Counted from the stretch's first letter, positions 46,956 through 56,408 are shown. The stretch is 64,000 nucleotides of DNA from Enterovibrio qingdaonensis (GCF_028683135.1 NZ_JAJUBB010000008.1:167631-231630); one strand, 5' to 3'. A program made the numbers and translations. Notes: generated by a model not told the origin, from the letters alone.

Positions 46956-48334
46956 AATGCAAATTCACTGATTGGCGGATTGGCTAGCAACTGCGCCAAC
47001 TTCTTACAGCCAAGCTCTAATTCACCCATTGTTGGTGGTGCGCTCACTGCAATGCGAATATAAGGTGGCGCGCCATAGCCTGGTGGAACGAAGAGCTCTG
47101 CCGATTTTACCTCTAAGCCATTCTCTTTACATGCAGCAAGAAAATCACTCAACGCCCAGTCATCGGGTAGCTTTAACCAGCCGTGAAATCCGTTAGGTTG
47201 ATAACGAAGTTCGACATCGTGCAGATAATGCGCCACGCATTGCCACCGTTTTTCCATTTCAGCCCGAATGGTATCCAGTACTTGGTTTGCGGCACCATTT
47301 TCTAAAAGGATTGCCGCCATCGCCGTTAATAAAGGGCTAATCATCCAACTGTGATTTTGTAGCGCATTGACGAAATGCGGGTAGTACCGCTCTGGCAGAT
47401 GTAAGAATCCCAACCTCAAACCTGGTGCTAATGTCTTTGCGAGGCCGCCGATATAAATCACCAGATCGGGTGCTAAATTTATTATCGGCTCCGGACGTTC
47501 TGTTGGCAGAAGCCCATTAATGTCGTCTTCAAGGATAACCAGTTGCTGCTCGCGACAGATCTCAATGATCGCCTTGCGCCTCGTTTCACTCATGGTCGCT
47601 GTGGTGGGGTTTTGCAGTGTCGGCGTGAGGTACACCAAACGTGGTTGATACTGCTGACAAGCAGCGCACAGAGCGTCAGGTATCATGCCCTCGTCATCCA
47701 TCTCGACAGGTTTAATGGTTAATTGAAGCTGCTTAGCAAGGCTCATTAAGCCTGGATAAGTAAATTTGTCTGCCAGGATAGTATCGCCCGCGCGACATAG
47801 GGTAAGTAAACAAAGCTGCATGGCATTTTGTGCGCCAGAGCAGAACAACAACTGTGAGGGAGAGGTGGTCACGCCATGTTGTGCGAGCCACTGCGACAGG
47901 ATTTCACGGTGACGGACAATGCCTGAAGGGGGTTGATACAGCATCAAGCTGTTTAATTCATTCGGGTGAGCGGCCAATTGCTGGAGTGCATCAGAGAAGA
48001 CATCGGCACGGTTGAGTGATGGCGGTACATTGTAGCCAAAGCTTGTGATCCCCGGACGCTCTGGAGCTGAAAACGTCCACAGCGGCTTGTCTGCCTGAGT
48101 GATGTAAGTACCTGCACCGACCCTAGCTTCAACAATGCCTCTCCGCTCGGCTTCCGCATAAGCACGGGTGATGGTACCGACAGTGACAGACAGCGCATCG
48201 GCCAGCGCGCGATGGGTTGGCAGCTTCTCCCCCGGTGCCAGCTCTTTAGTGCTCACCTTTTCCCCAATCGCATCGGCAATTTGTCGATACATAGGGGCAC
48301 CTGATTTATCTAGCGTGATATTGATGATTGTCAT
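46952..48334 (-). CDS. MocR/PdxR-family regulator (GntR winged helix fused to aminotransferase domain)
   Basis: Residues 1 to about 75 are a GntR winged helix (YRQIADAIGEKVSTKELAPG, LPTHRALADALSVTVGTITRAYAEAERRG); the rest is a class I PLP-dependent aminotransferase fold with the cofactor lysine expected in GGLAKTLAPGLRLGFL. Such regulators sense pyridoxal phosphate or amino compounds. It is divergent from a LysE-type exporter, separated by 123 bases that contain the palindrome at 48423-48438, so it probably controls that gene and itself. The effector is unknown. Confidence 0.9.
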   Translation of the reverse strand: MTIINITLDKSGAPMYRQIADAIGEKVSTKELAPGEKLPTHRALADALSVTVGTITRAYAEAERRGIVEARVGAGTYITQADKPLWTFSAPERPGITSFGYNVPPSLNRADVFSDALQQLAAHPNELNSLMLYQPPSGIVRHREILSQWLAQHGVTTSPSQLLFCSGAQNAMQLCLLTLCRAGDTILADKFTYPGLMSLAKQLQLTIKPVEMDDEGMIPDALCAACQQYQPRLVYLTPTLQNPTTATMSETRRKAIIEICREQQLVILEDDINGLLPTERPEPIINLAPDLVIYIGGLAKTLAPGLRLGFLHLPERYYPHFVNALQNHSWMISPLLTAMAAILLENGAANQVLDTIRAEMEKRWQCVAHYLHDVELRYQPNGFHGWLKLPDDWALSDFLAACKENGLEVKSAELFVPPGYGAPPYIRIAVSAPPTMGELELGCKKLAQLLANPPISEFAL

Positions 48335-48422
48335 GGTGACAATAAACCTTTTGATCCGAAAAATGATCCCTGTTAGCGTGATTTTTAACCATTAAAGGCG
48401 AATTAATCAACAATTACTCATA

Positions 48423-48438
48423 ATTGTATCGATACAAT
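48423..48438. promoter_or_regulatory. Perfect 16-base palindrome, probable operator between the MocR and LysE genes
   Basis: ATTGTATC followed directly by GATACAAT. It includes a TACAAT that could be the -10 of the LysE gene, and is preceded by a second inverted repeat, CAATTA-CTCA-TAATTG at 48411-48426, which overlaps it. Confidence 0.65.
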
Positions 48439-48457
48439 GTGAGCGGGGAGACAGAAG

Positions 48458-49060
48458 ATGATGGAAATATCTTTTATCGCAGCACTGGCGATATTCGCGG
48501 CGACCATGACGGGCACGCCCGGCCCTAACAATATGATGCTGACAGCGTCAGGGGCTAATTTTGGCTACAAACGTACCATTCCGCACCTGTTAGGGATCTC
48601 TGCGGGGGTTGCTCTTCTCATCGCATTGGTTGCTGGCGGGTTGGGCGCAATATTTAAAATGTACCCATGGGTTCAAGAAGGGCTCAAATATATTGCCAGT
48701 GCCTATCTTTTATACCTTGCTTGGCGTATTGCGGGATCGGGAGCACCGTCAAGATCTGACAGTACCAACAGAAGGCCCATGACGTTTGTGGAGGGGGCTC
48801 TGTTTCAATTCGTGAATCCAAAAGCGTGGGCGATGGCAGTGAGTGCTGTCGGTACGTTTACCCTTACTGGAGGAGAGTATTGGTGGTCAGCAATGGTAAT
48901 TGTGCTGACTTTTGTCGCGGTAGGTTTACCCCTGACATCACTTTGGGCGGCATTTGGCGTTTGGGTAGGCAAGGTGCTCTCTACGGAAAAAAGCTGGGTG
49001 GCGTTTAATCGGTCAATGGGGTTTCTGACCGCGGGGTGCTTGATCTTTATTTGGGCATAA
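48458..49060 (+). CDS. LysE/RhtB family amino acid exporter
   Basis: A 200-residue inner-membrane protein with about six hydrophobic segments. The N-terminal TGTPGPNNMMLTASGANFGY is the conserved GPN motif of the LysE/RhtB family, which exports amino acids or their derivatives. It is likely regulated by the divergent MocR-type protein. The ATG at 48458 is preceded by GGGGAG; the next codon is also ATG. It lies 10 bases before the DUF1330 gene, indicating an operon. Confidence 0.9.
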   Translation: MMEISFIAALAIFAATMTGTPGPNNMMLTASGANFGYKRTIPHLLGISAGVALLIALVAGGLGAIFKMYPWVQEGLKYIASAYLLYLAWRIAGSGAPSRSDSTNRRPMTFVEGALFQFVNPKAWAMAVSAVGTFTLTGGEYWWSAMVIVLTFVAVGLPLTSLWAAFGVWVGKVLSTEKSWVAFNRSMGFLTAGCLIFIWA

Positions 49061-49070
49061 GGAGTGACAG

Positions 49071-49364
49071 ATGACTGTACTGAATTTTTCCTACGCCACC
49101 ATTAAAGATGCCGGCAAGTTTCGAGAGTATGTCGTGGCAGCGAAAGTACTGTTGGATGAGGCAGGTGTAGACGTGGTGGTGAGAGGTGATTTCTTTGACG
49201 TTATGCGGGGAGACAATATGAATCCACATGTTGTGGCCGTTTTCCGCTATCACGACAAAGAGGCGGCAAAACGATTTTATGCATCCCCGTCTTATCTAAA
49301 ATTGGTGCCACTTCGTGATGCAGCATGTGACATGCAAATTGTGCTTTACGATGAGATGGTGTGA
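49071..49364 (+). CDS. DUF1330-like small protein
   Basis: A 97-residue ferredoxin-like-fold protein with KFREYVVAAKVLLDEAGVDVVVRG and VAVFRYHDKEAAKRFYASPSYLKL, the pattern of the DUF1330 family of dimeric alpha/beta barrel proteins. Function unknown. It is in the LysE operon with AAGGAG upstream. Its last 19 bases overlap the convergent TIGR02444-like gene. Confidence 0.78.
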   Translation: MTVLNFSYATIKDAGKFREYVVAAKVLLDEAGVDVVVRGDFFDVMRGDNMNPHVVAVFRYHDKEAAKRFYASPSYLKLVPLRDAACDMQIVLYDEMV

Positions 49365-49864
49365 AGGCCTTTCATCAGAGTTGGGTAAAGATAGCGAGCA
49401 CCGCTATCAAGGTGTGCACAATAATTCTCAAGGGCTGATGGGCCGTATTCTTCCCACTCAAGTTGATTCACACAGGTGAGCAGCTCCTGTTGTTGGAATT
49501 TTTCGAGTGTCAGTTCGTAATTGAGCATTTTCTGATAAGCACCACGAGAGAGCTGAGGCTTGAGTTCACGGCGCATAAGTCGGTATCGGCTCAGTAGCGT
49601 TTCTGAGTGCGACATGGCTTTACGAAGTGCGGATTGAGATGGGAGAGAAAGGGTGAAACCTGCATCTTCAATCCATGCGAAAAGCAATGCGAGGTTCACG
49701 TTCCCTTTGAACTGGTCTTGAAGTTTCAGGCAGGCATGCTTCACTTCCTGCTGACCATAGTGCTGCAGGCAAAACTGCCACAACCCATCGGCTGTGGCAT
49801 TGTTCTTTATCGGCCTTGGAACTCGGCTTCCATGACTTCCAGTTGTTCCTGCAGATCCATCCAT
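49346..49864 (-). CDS. TIGR02444 family protein with uncertain start
   Basis: The body LWQFCLQHYGQQEVKHACLKLQD and NVNLALLFAWIEDAG is the TIGR02444 pattern, an uncharacterised small helical protein usually next to yheS. The start is doubtful. The only in-frame standard start is ATG 49864, which overlaps the yheS 3' end by 58 bases and gives an unlike N-terminus (MDGSAGTTGSHGSRV). The conserved part would fit a start at ATA 49810, which has AAGG upstream and overlaps the yheS stop, but AUA is a rare start codon. The real product may thus be about 154 residues. Confidence 0.7.
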   Translation of the reverse strand: MDGSAGTTGSHGSRVPRPIKNNATADGLWQFCLQHYGQQEVKHACLKLQDQFKGNVNLALLFAWIEDAGFTLSLPSQSALRKAMSHSETLLSRYRLMRRELKPQLSRGAYQKMLNYELTLEKFQQQELLTCVNQLEWEEYGPSALENYCAHLDSGARYLYPTLMKGLHTISS

Positions 49865-51729
49865 TCCAGTTCGACCTCTTCGAGCGATGATTTCGCTTCG
49901 GCCTGTCGACGAAGCAATTCTGTCAGCTTGTCTTTGTTTGACGCTTCATAAATAGAAGGTTCCGCCAATGCTGATTCTACCTCGGCAATTGTCGCAGAAA
50001 ATTTCTCTAACTTTGTGTCCAGATTGTCAATTTTCTTTCTGATCGGTGCCGTTAGACGGCGAAATTCTGCTTCCATACGTTTTTGTTCTTTACGGGCAGC
50101 TTGTGTGTTGGCACCTGCAGGCTTGGCATTTTCAGCCTGTTCTTGTCGACGCTCAGAACGTTGTTGCTCGGTCAGCCATTGATGATAATCATGCAGATCG
50201 CCATTGAACTGGGACACTTGGCGGTCATGAACAAGGTAAAGATCATCGGTGGTCGCGCGGAGTAAGAAACGGTCGTGACTGACGATTACCATTGCCCCTT
50301 CGAATGATTGCAAAGCCAGTGTCAGTGCCGAGCGCATGTCGAGATCCAAGTGGTTTGTTGGTTCATCGAGCAGCAAGAGGTTTGGTTTTTGCCAAACGAT
50401 CAGTGCCAGTACCAATCGGGCTTTTTCACCGCCTGAAAAAGGGGCAATCACATCCAGTGCTTTTTCACCATGAAAACCAAAGCTACCCAAGTAATCACGA
50501 AGTTGCTGTTCGGTGGCTTCAGGGGCCAAACGCATTAGGTGTTGCAGTGCTGTTTCGTCAGTACGCAGTGTTTCTAACTGGTGCTGAGCAAAATAGCCGA
50601 TTTTCACGCCCTGCGAGTAGCGAAGCTCACCCGCTTGTGCAGGAATGCTGCCAGAGAGTAACTTTATGAGCGTAGATTTACCTGCACCGTTGCGCCCCAA
50701 AAGGCCAATACGGCTGCCCGGTACTAAGTTCAGGTGAATTTTCTCTAGAATAAGGTTGTCACCGTAACCCGCAGCAACGTTTTCCATCATCAAGATAGGA
50801 TTTGGCAGCGCGGCTGGTTCGCGAAACTCGAAGCTAAATGGGTTATCGAACTGTGCAGGCAGCACTTTTTCCATTCTCTCCAGAGCCTTGATGCGGCTCT
50901 GCGCTTGACGTGCTTTGCTTGCTTTATATCGGAAACGGTCGATATACGACTGCATATGCGACATTTGCTTTTGCTGCTTCTGAAACTGAGCTTGTTGCAA
51001 AATCAGTTTTTCGGCGCGCATGGTCTCAAAGCTTGAGTAGTTGCCGGTGTACTCATTCAACAGTTGGTTTTCGATGTGGATGATGCGATTAACAACAGGG
51101 TCAAGAAAATCACGGTCATGAGAAATCAGTACCATGGTGCCACGGTAATTCTGCAGCCATTTTTCAAGCCACATCACTGCATCCAAATCCAAGTGGTTGG
51201 TTGGCTCATCGAGTAGCAGTAAATCAGAACGGCAAAGCAGTGCCTGTGCAAGGTTAAGACGCATCCGCCAACCACCAGAAAACTGAGTCAGGTTCCAGTT
51301 CATTTGTTCTTGGCTAAAGCCAAGACCATCCAGCAGCTCGGCGGCACGTGCACGAATGCTGTAACCACCAACCGCATCAATCTTGTCGTGAAGCACGGCA
51401 ACCTGATGACCGTCATCGGCAATTTCTGCCGCGCGAAGCGCAGTTTCCAGTTCGCGGTATTCGCGGTCGCCATCGATGACATACTCAATGGCTGCGCGTT
51501 CTAGTGCAGGTGTCTCCTGAGCAACCCACGCTAATTGCCAGCCGCCAGGGACGTTGTAGTTACCGGCATCCAGTGACAGTTCATCTTTTAAAAGGGCAAA
51601 AAGGGTCGATTTACCACAGCCATTTTTACCGACCAGGCCGACTTTATCACCAGGGTGTATGGTTGCTGAAGCTTTGTCGAGAAGCGGTTTGCCGCCACGA
51701 AGAAGCTGAATATCTGAAATTGTAATCAT
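49807..51729 (-). CDS. yheS: ABC-F family ribosome-associated ATPase YheS
   Basis: A soluble twin-ABC protein that acts on the ribosome rather than in transport. Walker A loops are GKNGCGKST and GRNGAGKST; signatures are FSGGWRMRL and FSGGEKARL; LLLDEPTNHLDLD occurs twice. A basic linker and a C-terminal coiled coil (IRKKIDNLDTKLEKFSATIAE onward) complete the ABC-F plan. I chose ATG 51729 (MITISDIQLLRGGKPLL, 640 residues) over 51756. It is near yheT as in E. coli, and followed by the TIGR02444 gene. Confidence 0.95.
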   Translation of the reverse strand: MITISDIQLLRGGKPLLDKASATIHPGDKVGLVGKNGCGKSTLFALLKDELSLDAGNYNVPGGWQLAWVAQETPALERAAIEYVIDGDREYRELETALRAAEIADDGHQVAVLHDKIDAVGGYSIRARAAELLDGLGFSQEQMNWNLTQFSGGWRMRLNLAQALLCRSDLLLLDEPTNHLDLDAVMWLEKWLQNYRGTMVLISHDRDFLDPVVNRIIHIENQLLNEYTGNYSSFETMRAEKLILQQAQFQKQQKQMSHMQSYIDRFRYKASKARQAQSRIKALERMEKVLPAQFDNPFSFEFREPAALPNPILMMENVAAGYGDNLILEKIHLNLVPGSRIGLLGRNGAGKSTLIKLLSGSIPAQAGELRYSQGVKIGYFAQHQLETLRTDETALQHLMRLAPEATEQQLRDYLGSFGFHGEKALDVIAPFSGGEKARLVLALIVWQKPNLLLLDEPTNHLDLDMRSALTLALQSFEGAMVIVSHDRFLLRATTDDLYLVHDRQVSQFNGDLHDYHQWLTEQQRSERRQEQAENAKPAGANTQAARKEQKRMEAEFRRLTAPIRKKIDNLDTKLEKFSATIAEVESALAEPSIYEASNKDKLTELLRRQAEAKSSLEEVELEWMDLQEQLEVMEAEFQGR

Positions 51730-52016
51730 GACTACTGGCGGCCTTGCCGCATGCAAAGGAGTAGAAAATTCAGGCGCATTTATACCACAGGCTGGCGGTT
51801 TACATAAGGCGCGTGACGATAGTTGGGGGTGTTCTTAAACTTGAACGCGTGCGATCCGTGAAATCTGCGTTTGTTTACCGTATGGTGGAAAGATGACACC
51901 CGAGTCATCAAAAGTGGGCGTTTTGTGTCATGATAAAAAGACCATAAAAAATACTGTGTTATCACGACTCAAGCGTGAATAAGAAGTCTCTCAGTGATAA
52001 AGGAATTTGCTGCGAA

Positions 52017-52580
52017 ATGGAAAACACGAAAACATCGCTTTTTCGGTCAAGAGTACTGGTGCTTTTTGCGCACCCTGATCCGCACGAGTCGGTGGCCAAC
52101 AAATCCATGATTGATGCGGCAAAGCAATTGCAGCATGTCACTGTGCACGACCTCTATGCAGCGTACCCTGACTTCATCATTGATGTGCATTATGAGCGTG
52201 AGCTGCTGCTCGAGCATGATGTCATCGTCTTTCAACACCCCCTCCAAATGTACTCTTGTCCTTCTTTGTTAAAAGAATGGATTGATGTCGTTCTAGGAAA
52301 AGGCTTTGCCCATGGTGGTGGCAACGCGCTCGCAGGAAAAACCTGCCGCTTTGTGATCACCACAGGAGGGGCTGCGGAAGCCTTTAGTCAAACGGGGTAC
52401 AACAAATACAGCATGGAAGAGTTGCTTCAACCTTTTGAGCTGACAGCGTTGCTTTGTCAAATGCGTTGGGTAGATCCGTTGATTCTACACTGGGCGCGTC
52501 GAGTGACTGACGATGACAGAAGTGCGCATGCTGAATTGTATTCAGACTGGCTTTGTAACCCTGTGTCGGAGGTGGTTTGA
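52017..52580 (+). CDS. kefG: Glutathione-regulated potassium-efflux ancillary protein KefG
   Basis: A flavodoxin-fold quinone oxidoreductase-like subunit required for full activity of KefB. RVLVLFAHPDPHESVANKSM at the start and FQHPLQMYSCPSLLKEWIDVVL are typical of the KefF/KefG/MdaB group. ATG 52017 (187 residues) is used; a GTG at 51975 would extend it by 14 residues. Its stop overlaps the kefB start by one base. Confidence 0.94.
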   Translation: MENTKTSLFRSRVLVLFAHPDPHESVANKSMIDAAKQLQHVTVHDLYAAYPDFIIDVHYERELLLEHDVIVFQHPLQMYSCPSLLKEWIDVVLGKGFAHGGGNALAGKTCRFVITTGGAAEAFSQTGYNKYSMEELLQPFELTALLCQMRWVDPLILHWARRVTDDDRSAHAELYSDWLCNPVSEVV

Positions 52581-54376
52581 TGGAGCATAACTACCTATTA
52601 GATGCGCTGATCTTTCTTGCCGCCGCTGTGGTGGCCGTTCCTCTAGCGCAGCGTTTAGGGATTGGCTCTGTTTTAGGGTATCTCATTGCAGGTGTCGTCA
52701 TTGGCCCATGGGGATTGGGACTTATCAGTGATGTCGAAGCCATATTGCATTTCGCTGAACTGGGTGTGGTACTTCTGCTGTTTTTGATAGGCCTTGAGTT
52801 GAACCCCAAGAAGCTCATTCAAATGCGAAAACCTATCTTAGGGTTAGGCGGTAGCCAAGTGCTTATCAGCAGTGTTGTTATTGCCGGTTCCATGCTGATG
52901 TTTAACGTGGGGTACGTTGATGCCATTGTGGTCGGTATGGGTCTGGCTCTGTCATCTACCGCGATTGCAATGCGAATTATTGAAGAGCAGCGGATGATGC
53001 GAAGCGAAGCGGGGCAGTCTGCTTTTGCGGTTTTGCTGTTTCAGGATATTGCGGTGATACCGATGCTGGCCATTCTGCCCGCTCTGGCCGGCGGCGCAGG
53101 GGGAAGTTGGGCGGATGTCGGCATGATGTTTGGGGCTATCATTTTGCTGCTTGTTGGTGGTCACTACCTATTGCGGCCATTACTTCGTTGGATTGTTCTT
53201 AGTCGCGTCAAAGAAATGTTTACGGTCACGGCATTGTTATTGGTCATTGGTATTGCATTGGGGATGCAAGCACTGGGGCTATCAATGGCACTTGGGACGT
53301 TTCTTGCTGGTGTGCTGCTTGCCGAAAGCGAGTTTCGCCATGAGCTCGAGATTGCTATCGAACCGTTTAAAGGCTTGTTGCTGGGGCTGTTCTTTATTGC
53401 CGTTGGTATGGCAGTTGACCTTGGACTATTGGTTGAATACCCCGTTGAAATCATCGCTGCGGTGGTTGCCTTAATTAGCGTAAAAGCGGCCATTATCTAT
53501 GGATTAGTCCGCGTGTTTGGCGGGAGTGAACGCTCACGCAGTCAAGTGGCTATTTTGCTAAGCCAAGGTGGAGAGTTTGCGTTTGTGCTGTTCACCGCTG
53601 CACGAGGTGAGCAACTACTGGACCCGCAATTAAATGCCTTCTTGCTGGTGGTGGTGAGCATTTCAATGATGACGACGCCGTTGCTACTGATGTTGCAGTC
53701 CCGTTGGTTTGCGAGAACCATCAACGCCAATGTCACCGAACCGTCGAACGATCAATTTGAGGACGCGGGTGGCCGGGTCATCATCACTGGGTTTGGTCGA
53801 TTTGGTCAGGTAGTTGGGCGATTACTGTTTGCCAACAAAATCAAAGTGACTATTTTGGAGCGTGACCCTTCTCAAATCGCGTTTCTTAGAAAGTTTGGTT
53901 ACAAGGTGTATTATGGCGATGCAACGCAGTTGGATTTATTAAGAGCGGCTGGGGCGGCGTCAGCCGAAGCGATTGTGGTGTGTGCTGATTCACCTGAAGA
54001 GGTGATGGAAATTGTAGAGCTTTGCCAGCAACACTTCCCCAACCTGAAAATTTTAGCGCGAGCGCGCAGCAGAGTTGAAGCCAACGAACTGCTCGGTCAC
54101 AACGTTCAGGGTTTTTCGAGGGAAACCTTCCTTAGTGCGTTGGACTTAGGTAAGCAGGCACTAATTGCACTGGGTATGCATCCGTATAAAGCCAAGCGTG
54201 CAGAGGCTTTTTTCCGTAAATTGGATGAAATGCGTCTTCATGAGTTGCAACCACATCACAGTGAAGATGTATTGGCAGCGTCAAGAACTAAAGAAGCCAG
54301 ACTGGAGCTTGAAGAGCTATTCGACCTTGAAATGAAAGGGGACAGCGAGCGGCATCAGAGCTGGAACAGAGAATAA
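52580..54376 (+). CDS. kefB: Glutathione-regulated potassium-efflux transporter KefB
   Basis: An inner-membrane K+/H+ antiporter gated by glutathione adducts; it acidifies the cytoplasm to protect against electrophiles. The N-terminal two thirds has about twelve hydrophobic helices of the CPA2 family, with LLLFLIGLELNPKKL and FQDIAVIPMLA. The C-terminal part is a TrkA-N NAD-binding domain starting RVIITGFGRFGQVVG (near residue 402) and ends in a charged helix. The ATG at 52580 has GGAGG 7 bases upstream. Confidence 0.95.
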   Translation: MEHNYLLDALIFLAAAVVAVPLAQRLGIGSVLGYLIAGVVIGPWGLGLISDVEAILHFAELGVVLLLFLIGLELNPKKLIQMRKPILGLGGSQVLISSVVIAGSMLMFNVGYVDAIVVGMGLALSSTAIAMRIIEEQRMMRSEAGQSAFAVLLFQDIAVIPMLAILPALAGGAGGSWADVGMMFGAIILLLVGGHYLLRPLLRWIVLSRVKEMFTVTALLLVIGIALGMQALGLSMALGTFLAGVLLAESEFRHELEIAIEPFKGLLLGLFFIAVGMAVDLGLLVEYPVEIIAAVVALISVKAAIIYGLVRVFGGSERSRSQVAILLSQGGEFAFVLFTAARGEQLLDPQLNAFLLVVVSISMMTTPLLLMLQSRWFARTINANVTEPSNDQFEDAGGRVIITGFGRFGQVVGRLLFANKIKVTILERDPSQIAFLRKFGYKVYYGDATQLDLLRAAGAASAEAIVVCADSPEEVMEIVELCQQHFPNLKILARARSRVEANELLGHNVQGFSRETFLSALDLGKQALIALGMHPYKAKRAEAFFRKLDEMRLHELQPHHSEDVLAASRTKEARLELEELFDLEMKGDSERHQSWNRE

Positions 54377-54394
54377 TGCAGTACAAGGAATGTC

Positions 54395-54604
54395 ATGAGT
54401 AAGAAACGATTTATCGCGGGAGCGACCTGTCCAGCATGCCAATCGGCAGACACATTGCGCTGGTGGCAGGAGCATCACGTCGAAGTGGTCGAGTGTGTGA
54501 GTTGTGGTCATTCTGACCGCCGTTCTCCGGTTGCTTCAGATACCTCTACTTCAGAACCCACTGAGCAAGACGCACAAGTGATCGGGATATTTAAACCACA
54601 GTGA
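54395..54604 (+). CDS. yheV: YheV family zinc-ribbon-like protein
   Basis: A 69-residue protein with CPAC near residue 12 and CVSC near residue 34, a four-cysteine metal ribbon of the YheV/DUF2387 family. Function unknown. It follows kefB as in E. coli; AAGGAATGTC precedes the ATG. Confidence 0.92.
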   Translation: MSKKRFIAGATCPACQSADTLRWWQEHHVEVVECVSCGHSDRRSPVASDTSTSEPTEQDAQVIGIFKPQ

Positions 54605-54713
54605 TGGTCGCAGGCTCAAGTTTTCGGTATTATCGGCGCCGAATAAGCCGGTGACGATAATGCGAACACATTTCGGCGACACCGAGCCTTAAATAACCGC
54701 TTCCGGAGTAAAG

Positions 54714-55289
54714 ATGAAAATCACTAAAGACGTGGTAGTAAGCATTGCTTACCAAGTGAAAAACGAAGATGGCATTGTGGTTGATGAATCAACCAAAGAC
54801 ATGCCTTTGCAATACCTGCAAGGCCATAACAACCTGATCGTTGGTCTGGAAAATGCGCTGGAAGGCCGTGAGGCTGGCGACGCGTTTGAAGTGACTGTTG
54901 CGCCGGAAGACGCGTACGGTGATTACATGGACGCAATGGTTCAGCGTGTACCTGCTGACGTATTCCAAGGCGTTGACGAGATCATGGTTGGCATGCGCTT
55001 CTTGGCGGATACCGATCAAGGTCCAATCCCAGTTGAAGTGACTGAAGTTGACGGCGACGAAGTTGTTGTTGATGGTAACCACATGCTGGCGGGTCAAACA
55101 CTGACGTTCAACGTTGAAGTTGTAGAACTTCGTGCGGCGACCGAAGAAGAAATCGAGCACGGCCATATCCACCAAGCGGGTGGTTGCTGTGGCGGCCACG
55201 ATCATGACCACGAAGGTGGTTGTTGTGGTGGCGAAGACAAAGGTGACGATCACGAGTGCTGCGGTGGCGGCGGTTGTGGTTCACACTAA
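54714..55289 (+). CDS. slyD: FKBP-type peptidyl-prolyl isomerase SlyD
   Basis: SlyD is a cytoplasmic prolyl isomerase, chaperone and metal carrier for nickel enzymes. The FKBP domain (residues 1-140) has an inserted flap, VAPEDAYGDYMDAMVQRVPADVF, and the C-terminal tail (from about 145) is rich in His, Cys, Gly and Asp, the metal-binding tail. The 191-residue length is normal. Confidence 0.96.
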   Translation: MKITKDVVVSIAYQVKNEDGIVVDESTKDMPLQYLQGHNNLIVGLENALEGREAGDAFEVTVAPEDAYGDYMDAMVQRVPADVFQGVDEIMVGMRFLADTDQGPIPVEVTEVDGDEVVVDGNHMLAGQTLTFNVEVVELRAATEEEIEHGHIHQAGGCCGGHDHDHEGGCCGGEDKGDDHECCGGGGCGSH

Positions 55290-55369
55290 TCGCTATTAGA
55301 GTCGTAGTACTCTGATTGTTGAAGACGCTGTTCGAGAAATCGGGCAGCGTTTTTTTATAAGGATTATTC

Positions 55370-56335
55370 ATGCATTCTCCCTTCTCGATTGCGATTCACG
55401 GCGGGGCTGGCACCATTGAACGCCGACTGATGACAGCAGAACTCGAAGCGGCTTACCGCAGCACGCTTGCCCAGTCCGTGTTGGCAGGCCACGCTGTACT
55501 CGCTAACGGTGGCACTGCCATTGATGCCACAGTTGCGGCAGTGACCGTGATGGAAGACAGCGAGCTGTTTAACGCAGGTAGAGGCTCCGTACTGACTCAT
55601 AACGAAACCGTGGAGATGGATGCCAGTGTCATGGATGGTCAAAATCTCGACCTCGGTTCGGTCACTTTAATTAGCCATGTTAAAAACCCTATCCAACTGG
55701 CGAGAGACGTAATGTTAAAAAGCCCCCACGCCATGTTGGCGGGAGAGGGCGCAGAACATTTTGCCTTTAAAGAGTGTGGGCACGAGTATGTCGAACAGGA
55801 TTACTTCTTTACGGACCGCCGTTACAACGAACTGTTAGCCATGAAAAAGACGGGGGACGTTGCCCTTTCTGAAGCCCGCTATCCGGATGAGAAAAAATTT
55901 GGCACTGTGGGCGCGGTTGCACTGGATGCAGAAGGTAACCTTGCGGCAGCGACTAGCACGGGCGGGATGACCAACAAACGTTGGGGACGCGTGGGTGATA
56001 CGCCGATCATTGGTGGTGGCACCTATGCGAGAAACGGCAATGTCGCCGTGTCTTCCACTGGCATGGGAGAGCTGTTGATGCGTTGTACAGTGGCCGGTGA
56101 TATCGCTGCACGCATGCGTTATGCGGGAGCGTCTATTCATGATGCCTGCTACGACGTAATCCACGGAGATTTTAGGGAGCTTGGCGGGCAAGGCGGTGTC
56201 GTGGCCGTTGATGCCGAGGGCAAGGTGAATTTTGCGTTAAACTGTGCCGGCATGTACCGCGCGACGGTGGACGAGGATGGCATTGCGTTGGTGGCGATAT
56301 TTGCCGATGAGCCCCTATCGCCCGTCACGGAATAA
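55370..56335 (+). CDS. iaaA: Isoaspartyl peptidase/L-asparaginase (N-terminal nucleophile hydrolase)
   Basis: A plant-type asparaginase precursor that self-cleaves in front of the nucleophilic Thr179 in KFGTVGAVALD, releasing alpha and beta chains. SIAIHGGAGTIERR at the N-terminus, GTAIDATVAAVTVMEDSELFNAGRGSV-type sequence (given here in parts: IDATVAAVTVMEDSE and NAGRGSVL), and TSTGGMTNKRWGRVGDTP are family motifs. The 321-residue length is normal. The product splits isoaspartyl dipeptides. Convergent with slyX. Confidence 0.93.
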   Translation: MHSPFSIAIHGGAGTIERRLMTAELEAAYRSTLAQSVLAGHAVLANGGTAIDATVAAVTVMEDSELFNAGRGSVLTHNETVEMDASVMDGQNLDLGSVTLISHVKNPIQLARDVMLKSPHAMLAGEGAEHFAFKECGHEYVEQDYFFTDRRYNELLAMKKTGDVALSEARYPDEKKFGTVGAVALDAEGNLAAATSTGGMTNKRWGRVGDTPIIGGGTYARNGNVAVSSTGMGELLMRCTVAGDIAARMRYAGASIHDACYDVIHGDFRELGGQGGVVAVDAEGKVNFALNCAGMYRATVDEDGIALVAIFADEPLSPVTE

Positions 56336-56340
56336 CGGAA

Positions 56341-56374
56341 AAGAAAAAGGTCAGCACATGCTGACCTTTTTCTT
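56341..56374. terminator. Bidirectional terminator between iaaA and slyX
   Basis: AAGAAAAAGGTCAGC pairs with GCTGACCTTTTTCTT around an ACAT loop, T-rich on both sides. Confidence 0.92.
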
Positions 56375-56408
56375 TTAATGACCACGGAGCCGACAAGGCG
56401 CGGGGCAC

